A stretch of DNA of 64,000 bases, taken from positions 124,001 to 188,000 of the forward strand of contig JADJHR010000005.1 of NCBI GenBank assembly GCA_016707445.1, in the 5' to 3' direction. Source of the stretch: Rubrivivax sp. Lineage in GTDB: Bacteria > Pseudomonadota > Gammaproteobacteria > Burkholderiales > Burkholderiaceae_C. The notes under the pieces were generated by a model. The model ran no database searches and had not been told where the DNA came from. It was given only the letters and a program-made list of their open reading frames with translations. This document shows, in pieces, positions 47,781-59,091 of the stretch (the stretch's first letter is position 1; every line of letters begins with the position of its first letter). The translations under genes and the position numbers were made by a program.

Positions 47781-48775
47781 GCGGGCAATGCTTCGAGGAT
47801 GCAGCGCCAGGCGTGTTGCGCCACGTGGTGCTGAGGCACCGTCTGCGCGCATTGCGGCTGGGCATGTGGACAGCGCTCGCGAAAGCCGCAACCGTGAACC
47901 TCGCCGATCAACGACGGCACCGTGCCGGCGATCGTGCCGAGCTGGCCACCCGGGGCGGTGCGGCCCGGCACCGGAATGCAACTCAACAGTCCCTGAGTGT
48001 AGGGATGCCGAGGCGAGGCGAACAGTTCCTCGGCGGTGCCTTCCTCGACGATCTCGCCGGCGTACATCACCGCCACGCGGTGGGCGATGCGCGCCACCAC
48101 GCCGAGATCATGCGTGATCAGCATCATTGCGATGCCCAGTTCCTGTTGCAGGTCGGCCAACAGCCGCAGGATCTGCGCCTGGATGGTGACGTCGAGCGCG
48201 GTGCTCGGCTCATCGGCAATCAGCAGCTCGGGTGCACACATCAGGGCCATGGCGATCATCACGCGCTGACGCAGGCCGCCCGACAGCTGGTGCGGGTATT
48301 GGCCCAGGCGTTCGCCGGCCGCGGCGATGCCGACCTTGCCAAGCAATTCGATGGCGCGCTTTCGCGCCTGCATCGGCGTGGCGCCTCGGTGATGACGAAG
48401 CGGCTCCATCAGCTGGTCGCCGATCGTGTAGGCCGGGTTCAGCGCCGTCATCGGCTCCTGGAAGATCATTGCCATGCGGTCGCCGCGCAGCGCATTGATT
48501 CGCCTGCGGGTGGCAGTCGCCAGATCCTCGCCGAGCAGCGCCAGTGTGCCGACGCGGCGCGTTGCGGCACGCGGCAACAGGCTCATGAGCGCCAGCGATG
48601 TCATCGACTTTCCGCAGCCCGATTCGCCCACGATGCACAGCGTTTCACCTCGCCGCACCTGGAAACTGACGTCGCGCACCGCATGCAGCGCGCCGGCGGG
48701 TGTGGCGATGTCGACGCTCAGGCCGCGCACATCGAGCACCACATCACCGGTTTGCGGCACACGGTCGTGCGCCAC
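47777..48775 (-). CDS. Oligopeptide-type ABC transporter ATPase (DppD/OppD type)
   Basis: A 332-residue ATPase: Walker [16 protein letters not shown]-loop [14 protein letters not shown], signature [16 protein letters not shown], Walker [21 protein letters not shown] and H-loop [12 protein letters not shown]. The C-terminal domain has [14 protein letters not shown]. The start is GTG 48775, placed between the stop of the permease gene and the next ATG in frame. It pairs with 46749-47780 as the usual D/F ATPase heterodimer. Confidence 0.94.
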   Translation of the reverse strand: MAHDRVPQTGDVVLDVRGLSVDIATPAGALHAVRDVSFQVRRGETLCIVGESGCGKSMTSLALMSLLPRAATRRVGTLALLGEDLATATRRRINALRGDRMAMIFQEPMTALNPAYTIGDQLMEPLRHHRGATPMQARKRAIELLGKVGIAAAGERLGQYPHQLSGGLRQRVMIAMALMCAPELLIADEPSTALDVTIQAQILRLLADLQQELGIAMMLITHDLGVVARIAHRVAVMYAGEIVEEGTAEELFASPRHPYTQGLLSCIPVPGRTAPGGQLGTIAGTVPSLIGEVHGCGFRERCPHAQPQCAQTVPQHHVAQHAWRCILEALPA

Positions 48776-48776
48776 C

Positions 48777-49673
48777 TCAGGCCCTTCCTTCCGGCGCCAG
48801 CAGGTCGCGCAGGCCGTCGCCGGCCAGATTGATGGCGAAGATCAGCACCGCCAGCGCGCTACCGGGAATGGCGATCAGCCAGAACGAGAAGAACATGTAG
48901 GCCTTGGCCTCGGAGATCATCAGCCCCCACGACGGCAGCGGGGGCTGCACACCCAGCCCCAGAAACGACAACGCCGCCTCGAGCAGGATGGCGCTGGCCG
49001 CCTCCAGCGTGGCCACGACGATCAGGTGCGGCAACACGTTGGGCAGTACTTCACCGAGCAAGATGCGCGTCGTCGACGCGCCCGCGGACTGCGCGGCGGC
49101 AACATAGTCGAGCGAACGGACCTGTTGCGTGGCACTTCGCATCACCACCGCAAAGCGATCCCATTTCAGAAGACCCAGCACCAGGATCACCACCCACAAC
49201 GAGCCGCCGATCAGTGCCACGGTAGCCAGCGCCACCAGGATGACCGGCATCGACAGTCGGGTGGTGACCAGAAAGCTGACCACCAGATCGGCCTTGCCGC
49301 CGAAATAGCCAGCGAGCATGCCCATCGTCGTGCCGATCAAACCAGAGATGATCGCCACTGAAACACCGATCAGCAGCGAGATGCGCGCGCCGAAGAGCAG
49401 GCGCGACAGATAGTCGCGCCCCAACGGATCCGTGCCCAGCGGGTGCAGCCAGCTGCCGGCGCTGTACCACACGGGCGGCACGGTGCGTTGCGCCAGGTCC
49501 TGCGCGTACGGATCGTGCGGCGACAACCATGGCGCGAGCAGCGCCACCAGCACCATCAGCAGCAGCAGGCCGCCGCCGACGACAACAGCCTTGTTGCGCC
49601 AGATGCGCTGCCACACGCTGCGGGTCGGTATCAGCTGCAGTGGCGAGCCGGCAGGCTGGGCAAGTGCAGCCAT
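48777..49673 (-). CDS. Oligopeptide-type ABC transporter permease (DppC/OppC type)
   Basis: A 298-residue inner-membrane permease with six helices. HPLGTDPLGRDYLSRLLFGA before the first loop and the EAA motif region AAAQSAGASTTRILLGEVLP, contacting the ATPase, identify it, as does AALSFLGLGVQPPLPSWGLM. It ends directly at the DppD-type gene and starts 11 bases after the DppB-type stop. Confidence 0.94.
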   Translation of the reverse strand: MAALAQPAGSPLQLIPTRSVWQRIWRNKAVVVGGGLLLLMVLVALLAPWLSPHDPYAQDLAQRTVPPVWYSAGSWLHPLGTDPLGRDYLSRLLFGARISLLIGVSVAIISGLIGTTMGMLAGYFGGKADLVVSFLVTTRLSMPVILVALATVALIGGSLWVVILVLGLLKWDRFAVVMRSATQQVRSLDYVAAAQSAGASTTRILLGEVLPNVLPHLIVVATLEAASAILLEAALSFLGLGVQPPLPSWGLMISEAKAYMFFSFWLIAIPGSALAVLIFAINLAGDGLRDLLAPEGRA

Positions 49674-49684
49674 GGTTCAGGCTC

Positions 49685-50602
49685 TCATGCCACGCGGATG
49701 CGCGGGTCCAGCCAGGCGTTGGCCACATCGGAGGCCAGCGTCAGCACCACGTAGATGACCGACAGCAGCAACACGATGCTCTGCATGACGGGAAAGTCCT
49801 TGAAGGTGATGCTCTGATAGGCCAGATAGCCCAGCCCGTCGAGCGCGAAGATGGTTTCGACAACCACCGAGCCACCCAGCAGATAACCCAGCTGCACAGC
49901 GGTAAGCGCGACCACCGGCACCACCGCATTGCGCAGCGCATGCTTGAAGATCACCGTGCTGGCCGGCAGGCCCTTGGCGCGCGCGGTGCGGATGTAGTCG
50001 GCATCGAGCACTTCGATCATGCCGGCACGGATCAGCCGCATGAAGGCCGGCGCCGCGTAGTAACCCAGCGCCACGGTCGGCATGATGAAGTGTTGCCAGC
50101 TGTCGCTGCCCGATACCGGCAGCCAGTGCAGCACGATCGAGAACAGCATGATCAGCAGCAGCGCGAAGAAGAAGTTGGGCAGCGCCTGGCCGATCACCGC
50201 CAACCCCAGGCACAGCCGGTCGATCCAGCTGTTGCGATAGAGTGCCGCCAGCACCCCCAGCGGAACCGAAATCACCAGTGCGAAGGCCAGTGAGAGCAGG
50301 CCCAGCACCAGCGTGGTCTGCAGCTTGGACAGGATCAATGGCGCCGCGGGCGTCTTGAAATAGATCGACTCGCCCAGGTCGCCGCGCAAGGTGCGGCCCA
50401 GCCATTCGGCGTACTGCACCGGCAAGGGACGGTCGAAGCCGTAGGTCTGGCGCACCAGCACGATATCGGCCTGGGTCGCGCCCTCGCCGGCGATGGCGAT
50501 CGCCGGGTCGCCCGACAGGCGCAGCAACCCGAAGGCGATCATCGAAACGGCCAGGGCGACGAGTACCGCCAGCCCCAGCCGTTTGAGCATGTAGATGTGC
50601 AT
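49685..50602 (-). CDS. Oligopeptide-type ABC transporter permease (DppB/OppB type)
   Basis: A 305-residue permease with six membrane helices. The start MHIYMLKRLGLAVLVALAVS, the periplasmic QYAEWLGRTLRGDLGESIYF loop and the EAA-like TARAKGLPASTVIFKHALRN are typical. It follows the binding-protein gene by 16 bases and forms the channel with the DppC-type protein. Confidence 0.94.
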   Translation of the reverse strand: MHIYMLKRLGLAVLVALAVSMIAFGLLRLSGDPAIAIAGEGATQADIVLVRQTYGFDRPLPVQYAEWLGRTLRGDLGESIYFKTPAAPLILSKLQTTLVLGLLSLAFALVISVPLGVLAALYRNSWIDRLCLGLAVIGQALPNFFFALLLIMLFSIVLHWLPVSGSDSWQHFIMPTVALGYYAAPAFMRLIRAGMIEVLDADYIRTARAKGLPASTVIFKHALRNAVVPVVALTAVQLGYLLGGSVVVETIFALDGLGYLAYQSITFKDFPVMQSIVLLLSVIYVVLTLASDVANAWLDPRIRVA

Positions 50603-50618
50603 CGCGGCGCCGCGCGCA

Positions 50619-52163
50619 TCACTTCCAGCTCATCTCCCAGAAGCGCACCATTTCGTCGGGGTAGGCTGAGAAGCTCAGTTCCTTGCTGGCCACGTAGTAC
50701 ACCGGCAGAGACCACAGCGGCAATGAATAGGCGTTGTCGGCGATGTGCTTGAGGGCCTGTTGGTAAGCCTGCTTGCGCACCGCTGGGTCGACCGAGTTGT
50801 TGCCCTTGAGCAGCATGTCGCGCACTGCAGCGTCGTGGGTCACGTCGTCGGCTTCGAAGGTGAAATACACCGGCGTGCTGGCCGAGACGTCGTTGACCGA
50901 GAACGAGCCCCAGGTCTGGTGCGTCATCGGCGCCTTGTTCGAGCGCACCGCGTCACGCATGGCAGCGTACTGCGAGAAGTTGAGCTTGGCGCGGATGCCC
51001 ACCGCCTTCAGATCATTGATCATCGCCTCGGTCTGATTGCGCTCGCGGTAGGCGTACAGCTCGGTGTCGAAGCCGTTTGCATAACCGGCCTCGGCAAGCA
51101 GCTTCTTGGCCAGTGCGGGGTCGTAGGCGTAACGCGGCGCGCCTTCGTCGGTACAGCCGAATTGCGACGGAAAGCACTGCGTGTTCAACACTCGCGAGCC
51201 GGCGCCGACGATGTTCTTGACGATGGCTTCGCGGTTGATGGCGTGCGAGATGGCCTTGCGCACACGAATGTCCTTCAGCGCCGCCGTGGGCGTGGCCTCA
51301 AGCGTATCGAACTGCATGAAGACGATGCGCATGGTCTCGCCGCTGACCACCTGCAGATGCGGAACCTTGGCCGCTTGCTCGGCCTGGTCCTTGGGCACGT
51401 GCATGATGAAATCAGTGCCACCGGCCAGTGCTTCGGCCATCTGCGTCTGGCGGTCGGGGATGAACCGGATCTCAAGCTTGGCGATCTTCGGTGTTCCCTT
51501 GGGCGAGTCTTTGAAGTAGTCGGCGTTGCGTTCCAGCCTGATCGACTTGCCCGGCGTGTATTGCGTCACCTTGAACGGTCCGGTGCCCACCGGCTTGGCG
51601 TTCATGCCTTTGGGGCCGACTTCGGCATAGTACTTGGCCGGGTGCATCACCACCGGGCCGGCGAGGTACTCGATGGCGGCCGGAAACACCTTCTTGGTGA
51701 TCACGCGCACCTTGTACTTGGAGACCTTGACGGCCTTCTCGATCCAGTTGACGTTGGCCTGGGTGGTGACCTTGTTGGCCGGGTCGGCGACGAAGTTCAG
51801 CGTGTACACCACCGAGTCGGCGTCGAACTCCTCGCCGTTGTGGAATTTGACCCCTTCGCGCAAGTCGAACTCGATCGTGCGTTCGTCGATCTGCTTCCAG
51901 CTCTTGGCCAGATTGCCCTTGTATTCGTTGGTTATGGAATCGCGATAGACCAGCGTGTCCCACACGTTGGCGCCGATGATCACGCCGATGCGCACGTTGT
52001 TGAAGTACGGGTCCACGCTCTCAGGCGCCTGGTCGTAGGCGAATCGCACCGTGTTGTCGCTCTTGCTGGCCCAGACCGAACCAGCGCCCGCGATCAGGCC
52101 GGCAGCCAGCATGGCAACGGTGACGATTCGGCGCCCGGGGCGGGCAAACAGGCGTGATGGCAT
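50619..52163 (-). CDS. Peptide/opine-type ABC transporter solute-binding protein (family 5)
   Basis: A 514-residue periplasmic receptor. The signal peptide contains RIVTVAMLAAGLIAGAGSV and is cleaved near WASKS. Mature features include FAYDQAPESVDPYFNNVRIG, LREGVKFHNGEEFDADSVVY and PVGTGPFKVTQYTPGKSIRL. GAGGA precedes ATG 52163; the long in-frame extension upstream is not protein-like. It is first in the operon SBP-B-C-D-F-M20-M20, which suggests uptake and then hydrolysis of acylated amino acids or small peptides. Confidence 0.94.
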   Translation of the reverse strand: MPSRLFARPGRRIVTVAMLAAGLIAGAGSVWASKSDNTVRFAYDQAPESVDPYFNNVRIGVIIGANVWDTLVYRDSITNEYKGNLAKSWKQIDERTIEFDLREGVKFHNGEEFDADSVVYTLNFVADPANKVTTQANVNWIEKAVKVSKYKVRVITKKVFPAAIEYLAGPVVMHPAKYYAEVGPKGMNAKPVGTGPFKVTQYTPGKSIRLERNADYFKDSPKGTPKIAKLEIRFIPDRQTQMAEALAGGTDFIMHVPKDQAEQAAKVPHLQVVSGETMRIVFMQFDTLEATPTAALKDIRVRKAISHAINREAIVKNIVGAGSRVLNTQCFPSQFGCTDEGAPRYAYDPALAKKLLAEAGYANGFDTELYAYRERNQTEAMINDLKAVGIRAKLNFSQYAAMRDAVRSNKAPMTHQTWGSFSVNDVSASTPVYFTFEADDVTHDAAVRDMLLKGNNSVDPAVRKQAYQQALKHIADNAYSLPLWSLPVYYVASKELSFSAYPDEMVRFWEMSWK

Positions 52164-52443
52164 CGATGGATCCTCGGCGTGGGTTGAACTGCTCATGGTG
52201 CAGTGCAGTATGGTGATTGGATGGTCGATCTGGAGGGTCCGCGGGTCAATCGGGATTTCATCCAATGTGTCCGGCATCAAGCCTCTGCGACCTGCCCTGG
52301 CCGCAACGGGCGCCGCTCGCCCAGACCAGGTCCGCACGCCCGGGTAGGGGTCGGCTGAACCAATTGGGCAACAATTGATCAGTTCCAGGGCAGCGCGCAA
52401 GAACTGCGCTGCCCGCCCTTTGCCTTGAACCCAGGAGAAAACA
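52164..52443. other. Divergent promoter region
   Basis: 280 bases between the receptor gene and the OmpA-like gene, read outward in both directions, so it must hold two promoters. A clear AGGAG lies before the OmpA-like ATG. No operator could be assigned. Confidence 0.45.
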
Positions 52444-53100
52444 ATGACCAGAACCCATTTTCGGCCCGCCCTGGTGGCACTCGCTGCTGGCGCCTTGCTG
52501 CTTTCGGGTTGCGAGAACATGAGTGAACGGCAGAAGGGCACCGCCGTCGGTGCCGGTGTCGGTGCCGGTGTGGGTGCGGTGCTGGGGTCGGCCACCGGCG
52601 GCAAGGCCGGCACGGGCGCAGTCCTTGGCGGTGCAGTGGGCGCCGTGGTCGGCAACCTGTGGTCGAAGAGGCAGGAAGACCGCCGACAGGCCATGGAACA
52701 GGCCACGCGCGGCACCGGCGTTGACGTCAGCCGCACGGCCGACAACCAGCTGAAGGTCAACGTGCCCAGTGACGTCTCGTTCGACACCGGCAGTTCGGCG
52801 CTGAAGCCGCCGATGCTGGCCGTGCTCGACCCCTTTGCCGCCAGCCTGAAAGACGACCCCAAGGCGCTGGTGTCCATCATCGGTCACACCGACAGCACCG
52901 GGTCAGATGCCATCAACAACCCGCTGTCGGTGGCGCGTGCGCAGGCGGTTCGTGACCATCTGATCGCGCGTGGCGTGGCTGCAGCCCGCATCCAGACCGA
53001 AGGTCGTGGCGAGCGTGAACCGGTGGCCGACAACGGCAGCGAAGCCGGCCGCGCGAAGAACCGTCGCGTCGAGATCTTCCTGCGCGAGCCGGCAGCCTGA
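52444..53100 (+). CDS. OmpA-family lipoprotein with glycine-zipper segment
   Basis: A 218-residue outer-membrane lipoprotein. The lipobox LLLSGC places lipidated Cys at residue 23. Residues about 33-73 are a glycine zipper (GTAVGAGVGAGVGAVLGSAT and GAVLGGAVGAVVGN). The C-terminal OmpA domain has DVSFDTGSSALKPPMLAVLD, IIGHTDSTGSDAINNPLSVA and a final RAKNRRVEIFL that binds peptidoglycan. AGGAG stands before the ATG. YiaD-like proteins have this build. It is a single gene between the two peptide transporters. Confidence 0.92.
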   Translation: MTRTHFRPALVALAAGALLLSGCENMSERQKGTAVGAGVGAGVGAVLGSATGGKAGTGAVLGGAVGAVVGNLWSKRQEDRRQAMEQATRGTGVDVSRTADNQLKVNVPSDVSFDTGSSALKPPMLAVLDPFAASLKDDPKALVSIIGHTDSTGSDAINNPLSVARAQAVRDHLIARGVAAARIQTEGRGEREPVADNGSEAGRAKNRRVEIFLREPAA

Positions 53101-53120
53101 GGCGCGCCGTCGCCGGGTGC

Positions 53121-55072
<1,952 letters not shown>

Positions 55073-55074
55073 GG

Positions 55075-55971
55075 TCAGAGCACGCGTCGTGGGTCCAGCG
55101 CGTCGCGCAGGCCGTCGCCGACGTAGTTGATGGTCAGCACCGTGACGGAGATGGCCAGGCCCGGGAACATCGCCCAATGGCTGGCGATGTCCATGAAGTC
55201 GCGGCTGTCGTACAGGATGCGGCCCCAGGTCGGGATGTCGGGCGGAAAGCCCAGGCCGAGGAAGCTCAGCGTGCTCTCGGCGATGATGGCCGCGGCCACG
55301 TCGATGGTGCCGGCCACGATCACCGGGCCCAGGCTGTTGGGCAGGATGTGGCGCACCACCTGCCGCGGCACGCTGGCGCCCAGGGCGCGCGCGGCCTCGA
55401 CGAATTCCTTCTCGCGCAGCGAGAAGAACTGCGCCCGCACCAGCCGCGCCACCGGCATCCAGCGAAAGCCGCCGATCACCGTGACGATGAGCAGGAACAT
55501 GCCGACCTCCAGGCCGAACATCTGCTTGAGCGTCTCGCGGAACAGGAAGATCAGCAGCAGCAGCAGCGGCAACTGCGGCAGGCTCAGGAACAGGTCGGTG
55601 ACCCACATCAGCGCGGCGTCGACCCAGCCGCCCGAGATGCCGGCGATGGCGCCGATGAGCACACCGACGGTCAGCGCCATCGACATCGCCGCCAGCCCCA
55701 CGGCCAGCGAGATGCGGCCGCCGTACAGCATGCGCGCCAGCAGGTCACGACCAAGGTCGTCGGTGCCCATCAGGTGGGCGGCCGACGGCGTGGCCAGCCG
55801 GGCCTTGAAGTCGATGTCGTTGATGCCGACCTTGTAGAGCAGCGGCCCGAGCAGCACCGCCAGCGCCAGCATGGCCAGCACCCACAGGCTGACGTAGGCC
55901 ATGCGGTGGCGCTTGAAGCGCCGCCAGGCCTCGGCCCAGGGTGACAGGCTGCGCATCTGCGCAGCGGCCAT
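55075..55971 (-). CDS. Oligopeptide-type ABC transporter permease (DppC/OppC type), second system
   Basis: A 298-residue permease with six helices; hallmarks are AHLMGTDDLGRDLLARMLYG, the EAA-type AARALGASVPRQVVRHILPN and STLSFLGLGFPPDIPTWGRI. Two starts are possible: ATG 55971, four bases after the stop of the DppB-type gene, and ATG 56010, which would overlap it by 35 bases. I prefer the first; neither has a strong ribosome site. Confidence 0.92.
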   Translation of the reverse strand: MAAAQMRSLSPWAEAWRRFKRHRMAYVSLWVLAMLALAVLLGPLLYKVGINDIDFKARLATPSAAHLMGTDDLGRDLLARMLYGGRISLAVGLAAMSMALTVGVLIGAIAGISGGWVDAALMWVTDLFLSLPQLPLLLLLIFLFRETLKQMFGLEVGMFLLIVTVIGGFRWMPVARLVRAQFFSLREKEFVEAARALGASVPRQVVRHILPNSLGPVIVAGTIDVAAAIIAESTLSFLGLGFPPDIPTWGRILYDSRDFMDIASHWAMFPGLAISVTVLTINYVGDGLRDALDPRRVL

Positions 55972-55975
55972 CGCG

Positions 55976-56935
55976 CTACCGGTAGCTGATGCGGGGGTCG
56001 AGCCAGCCATAGATCACGTCGGCAATCAGGTTGAAGAGGATGACCAGGCCGCTGAGCACGAAGGTGACGGCCATGATCACCGGCGTGTCGTTGCGCAAGA
56101 TGGCATCGATCAGCAGCGAGCCGATGCCCGGGATGCGGAAGATCTGCTCGGTGACGATGGCGCCGCCGAAGATGGTGGGCATCTGCAGCGCCACCAGCGT
56201 GACCACCGGGATCAGCGCATTGCGCACGATGTGCTTGGTGATCACCACGCGTTCGGCCAGCCCCTTGCTGCGCGCAGTGGTGACGTAATCGAGCCGCACC
56301 ACGTCGAGCACCGACGAGCGCACATAGCGCATCCAGCTGGCACCCTGGAACAGGCCCAGCACCATCACCGGCATGATGCTCTGCTTGAGGTGCTCCCACC
56401 ACCAGGCCCAGCCGGTCTCGCTGATGTCGGCGCGAAAGACGAAGGGCAGCCAGCCCAGGTGGATCGAGAACAGCAGGATGAACAGGATGCCGGTGAAGAA
56501 GGTTGGCAACGAGAAGCCGATGAAGGCCAGGATGCTGGCAATGCGATCGAACCAGGAATAGGGCTTGACAGCGGCCAGCACGCCCACCGGCAGCGCGATG
56601 GCCAACGCCAGCAGCTGCGAGGCGCCGATGACGGCCAGCGTGACCGGGATGCGCTGTCCGATCAGCGTGTCGACGTCGATGCGCGAGACGAAGGAAAAGC
56701 CCCAGTCGCCCTTGAGCATGCTGAACAGCCAGTGCAGATAGCGCTGCCACACCGGGTCGTCGAGACCGAACTGCGCACGCAGCGCCATGCGCACCTCGGG
56801 CGGCACGCTGGCGTTGGTGGCCAGTTCCTCGAACGGGTCACCCGGCGCCAGCGCGAGCACGGTGAACAGGATCAGGCTGATGCCGAGCAAGCTCGGCAGC
56901 GCGATCAACAGCCGGCGCAGGATGTAGTGGCCCAA
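55976..56935 (-). CDS. Oligopeptide-type ABC transporter permease (DppB/OppB type), second system
   Basis: A 319-residue permease. The start MGHYILRRLLIALPSLLGIS, the loop with FEELATNASVPPEVRMALRA, which is longer than in the first system and typical of the GsiC/OppB branch, and TTARSKGLAERVVITKHIVR identify it. It starts 92 bases after the receptor stop; that spacer holds no recognised gene and may allow differential expression of the receptor. Confidence 0.94.
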   Translation of the reverse strand: MGHYILRRLLIALPSLLGISLILFTVLALAPGDPFEELATNASVPPEVRMALRAQFGLDDPVWQRYLHWLFSMLKGDWGFSFVSRIDVDTLIGQRIPVTLAVIGASQLLALAIALPVGVLAAVKPYSWFDRIASILAFIGFSLPTFFTGILFILLFSIHLGWLPFVFRADISETGWAWWWEHLKQSIMPVMVLGLFQGASWMRYVRSSVLDVVRLDYVTTARSKGLAERVVITKHIVRNALIPVVTLVALQMPTIFGGAIVTEQIFRIPGIGSLLIDAILRNDTPVIMAVTFVLSGLVILFNLIADVIYGWLDPRISYR

Positions 56936-57027
56936 GGCGGAGACGTTCCGGTCGTGTGGTGGCAGGCTGAATCAACCGTGGCGCCGGCTGCGCCGCGGGT
57001 GGTCTCAGACGGCTGTTGGGCCCAGAC

Positions 57028-58818
57028 TCAGGCTTCCTTGTACCAGTGGGCCAGGGCCCACATGTCGTTGTCCCAGCCGGACAACGGGGCCACCAGCTTG
57101 TTCACCGCTGCCGACACGCGCGGGCGATACACCACCGGCTGCACGTAGGCGTCGCTGCACACCACGTCGTTCATCTTGATGAACATGGCGGCGCGCTTGA
57201 CGGGGTCGAGCTCGCCCTGCGCGGCCTTGTGCAGGTTGTCGTACTCGTCGCTGCGCCAGCGGCTGAGGTTTCGGCTGGCCCACTTGTTGACTTTCTGCGC
57301 GAACTCCCAGGAGCAGTACTGCTCCATGAAGACCTGCGGGTCGGGCTGCGGCATGGTGGTGGTGTACATCTCCATGTCAGCCCAGAACTTCTGGTAGGTA
57401 TCGGGGTTGGCCGTGTCGCCGCCGAAATACACCGAGGCCGTCACGCTCTTGAGCTCGAGGTCGATGCCGGCCTTGGTGCAGGCGTCCTTGATGATGGCCT
57501 GCGTCTTCTGGCGCGGCTGGTTGACCGAGGTCTGGAAGACGAACTTGAGCTTGGTGTTGCCCTTGGCGCGGATGCCGTCGGCACCCTTCTTCCAGCCGGC
57601 TGCGTCCAGGATCTGGTTGGCCTTGTCGACGTTGAACTCGAACTTCAGGTTGTTGCTCTTGAACCTGGGTGGGTTGTTCAGGAAGTTCGGCGTCGCCACG
57701 CCGGTGCGGCCGTAGATGAAGTCCTGCACGCCCTTGCGGTCGATCAGCAGGCCCATCGCGTCGCGCACGGCCTTGTCCTGGAAGGCCGGGTGGCGGCTCT
57801 TGGCGCTGCCGCGTTCGCCATCGACCTCGTTCCAGGGGTCGGCGTAGTTCAGCAAGATGAACTCGATGTTGCCGCCGGCGATGATGCTGACCTTGCCCTT
57901 GCCGCTGCCTTCCAGGCGCTTGAGGATCTCGTCCTCGACCTGCAGGTTCCAGGCGTAGTCGTATTCGCCGGTCTGCAGCACGGCGCGCGCGGCGCCGATG
58001 GCGTCGCCGCCGCCCTTCATCTCGATGGCGTCGAAGGCAGGCCGGTTGGCGATGTGGTAGCTGGTGTTGGCCGTGCCACGCAGCATGTCACCCGGCTTGA
58101 AGTCGAGGAACTTGTACGGGCCCGTGCCCACCGGCTTGGTGTTGGCCGGGTTCTCGCGCGACTTGGCGCCAATGTAGGGCTCGAACACATGCTTGGGCAG
58201 GATCAGGCCCTGGATGCCGACCAGCGGTTCGGCCCAGAATGGCGTCGACTTGGTGAAGGTCACGCGCACGGTGTGCGAATCGATCTTCTCGACCTTGAGG
58301 TCCTTGTAGGTGGCCACCGTCACCGTGGCGGTGGCCGGATCGCCCGCGTACTTGGCGGTGAAGACCACGTCGTCGGCCGTGAAGTCCTGGCCGTCGTGCC
58401 ACTTGACACCGCGCTTGAGCTTCCAGGTCACGCTCTTGCCGTCGGCCGACAGGCCGCCGTTTTCGCGCGTCGGTGCCTCGGTCGCCAGGATCGGGATCAG
58501 GTTGCCTTCAGGATCCCAGCCGGCCAGCGGTTCGTAGAAGATGCGCGAGCCTTCCTGCTCCTTGGTGCCGGCCGCGAAGTGCGGGTTCAGGTGCACCGGA
58601 CCCTGCCACCACAGCAGCTTGAGCGTGCCGCCACCACCTCGCTTGGTGGGCTTGTAGGGCGGGGCGGTCTGCGCTTGCGCAATGCCGTGATGCATCAGCA
58701 TCATCGAAGCCATCGGCGCCGTCAGGCCGAGGCCGACCATGCGCCCGATGAAGCTGCGCCGCGGCAGCGATCCCTCACGCACCTGCTCGATCAGGCTGCG
58801 AATGTCTTTCTCTTCCAT
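57028..58818 (-). CDS. Peptide-type ABC transporter solute-binding protein (family 5), second system
   Basis: A 596-residue receptor, larger than that of the first system. The N-terminus has a twin-arginine motif (PRRSFIGRMVGLGL) after a 20-residue charged leader, and cleavage is expected near GIAQAQ. Mature hallmarks are LLWWQGPVHLNPHFAAGTKE, LKRGVKWHDGQDFTADDVVF and TKPVGTGPYKFLDFKPGDML. GGAG precedes ATG 58818. Tat export implies folding in the cytoplasm. It is divergent from the aspartoacylase-like gene, so the ligand may be an acylated amino acid or peptide. Confidence 0.93.
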   Translation of the reverse strand: MEEKDIRSLIEQVREGSLPRRSFIGRMVGLGLTAPMASMMLMHHGIAQAQTAPPYKPTKRGGGGTLKLLWWQGPVHLNPHFAAGTKEQEGSRIFYEPLAGWDPEGNLIPILATEAPTRENGGLSADGKSVTWKLKRGVKWHDGQDFTADDVVFTAKYAGDPATATVTVATYKDLKVEKIDSHTVRVTFTKSTPFWAEPLVGIQGLILPKHVFEPYIGAKSRENPANTKPVGTGPYKFLDFKPGDMLRGTANTSYHIANRPAFDAIEMKGGGDAIGAARAVLQTGEYDYAWNLQVEDEILKRLEGSGKGKVSIIAGGNIEFILLNYADPWNEVDGERGSAKSRHPAFQDKAVRDAMGLLIDRKGVQDFIYGRTGVATPNFLNNPPRFKSNNLKFEFNVDKANQILDAAGWKKGADGIRAKGNTKLKFVFQTSVNQPRQKTQAIIKDACTKAGIDLELKSVTASVYFGGDTANPDTYQKFWADMEMYTTTMPQPDPQVFMEQYCSWEFAQKVNKWASRNLSRWRSDEYDNLHKAAQGELDPVKRAAMFIKMNDVVCSDAYVQPVVYRPRVSAAVNKLVAPLSGWDNDMWALAHWYKEA

Positions 58819-59091
58819 GTGCTTCTCCGGTTTCGTTAGCGGGTCCGTCGTGCACGGTGGCGCTGGGTGCGGCCATCCTAGGGTACGGCCAAGCGGCGCC
58901 AATCAGGGTCGACCCCGGGCCTGCCATGCTCGCCCGGCATGCAAGCGGCGTGCCTGTGCCCGTGCACCAAGTGCGTTCCGTTCGTGGCTGCCGATTGTGG
59001 CCGCTGCTGAGATACTCGCCCACGCCCCCATCCCCAGACAAACCCGAAGTCCCCGCACACGCCCATCGATCGCCAGCCAGCCCAGACCGCC
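58819..59091. other. Divergent promoter region
   Basis: 273 bases between the second receptor and the aspartoacylase-like gene. It should hold both promoters. No clear operator was seen. Confidence 0.4.

Noticed and set aside
50619..52880. A 753-residue receptor protein
   Set aside because: The signal peptide and ribosome site are at 52163; the extension overlaps the divergent OmpA-like gene.
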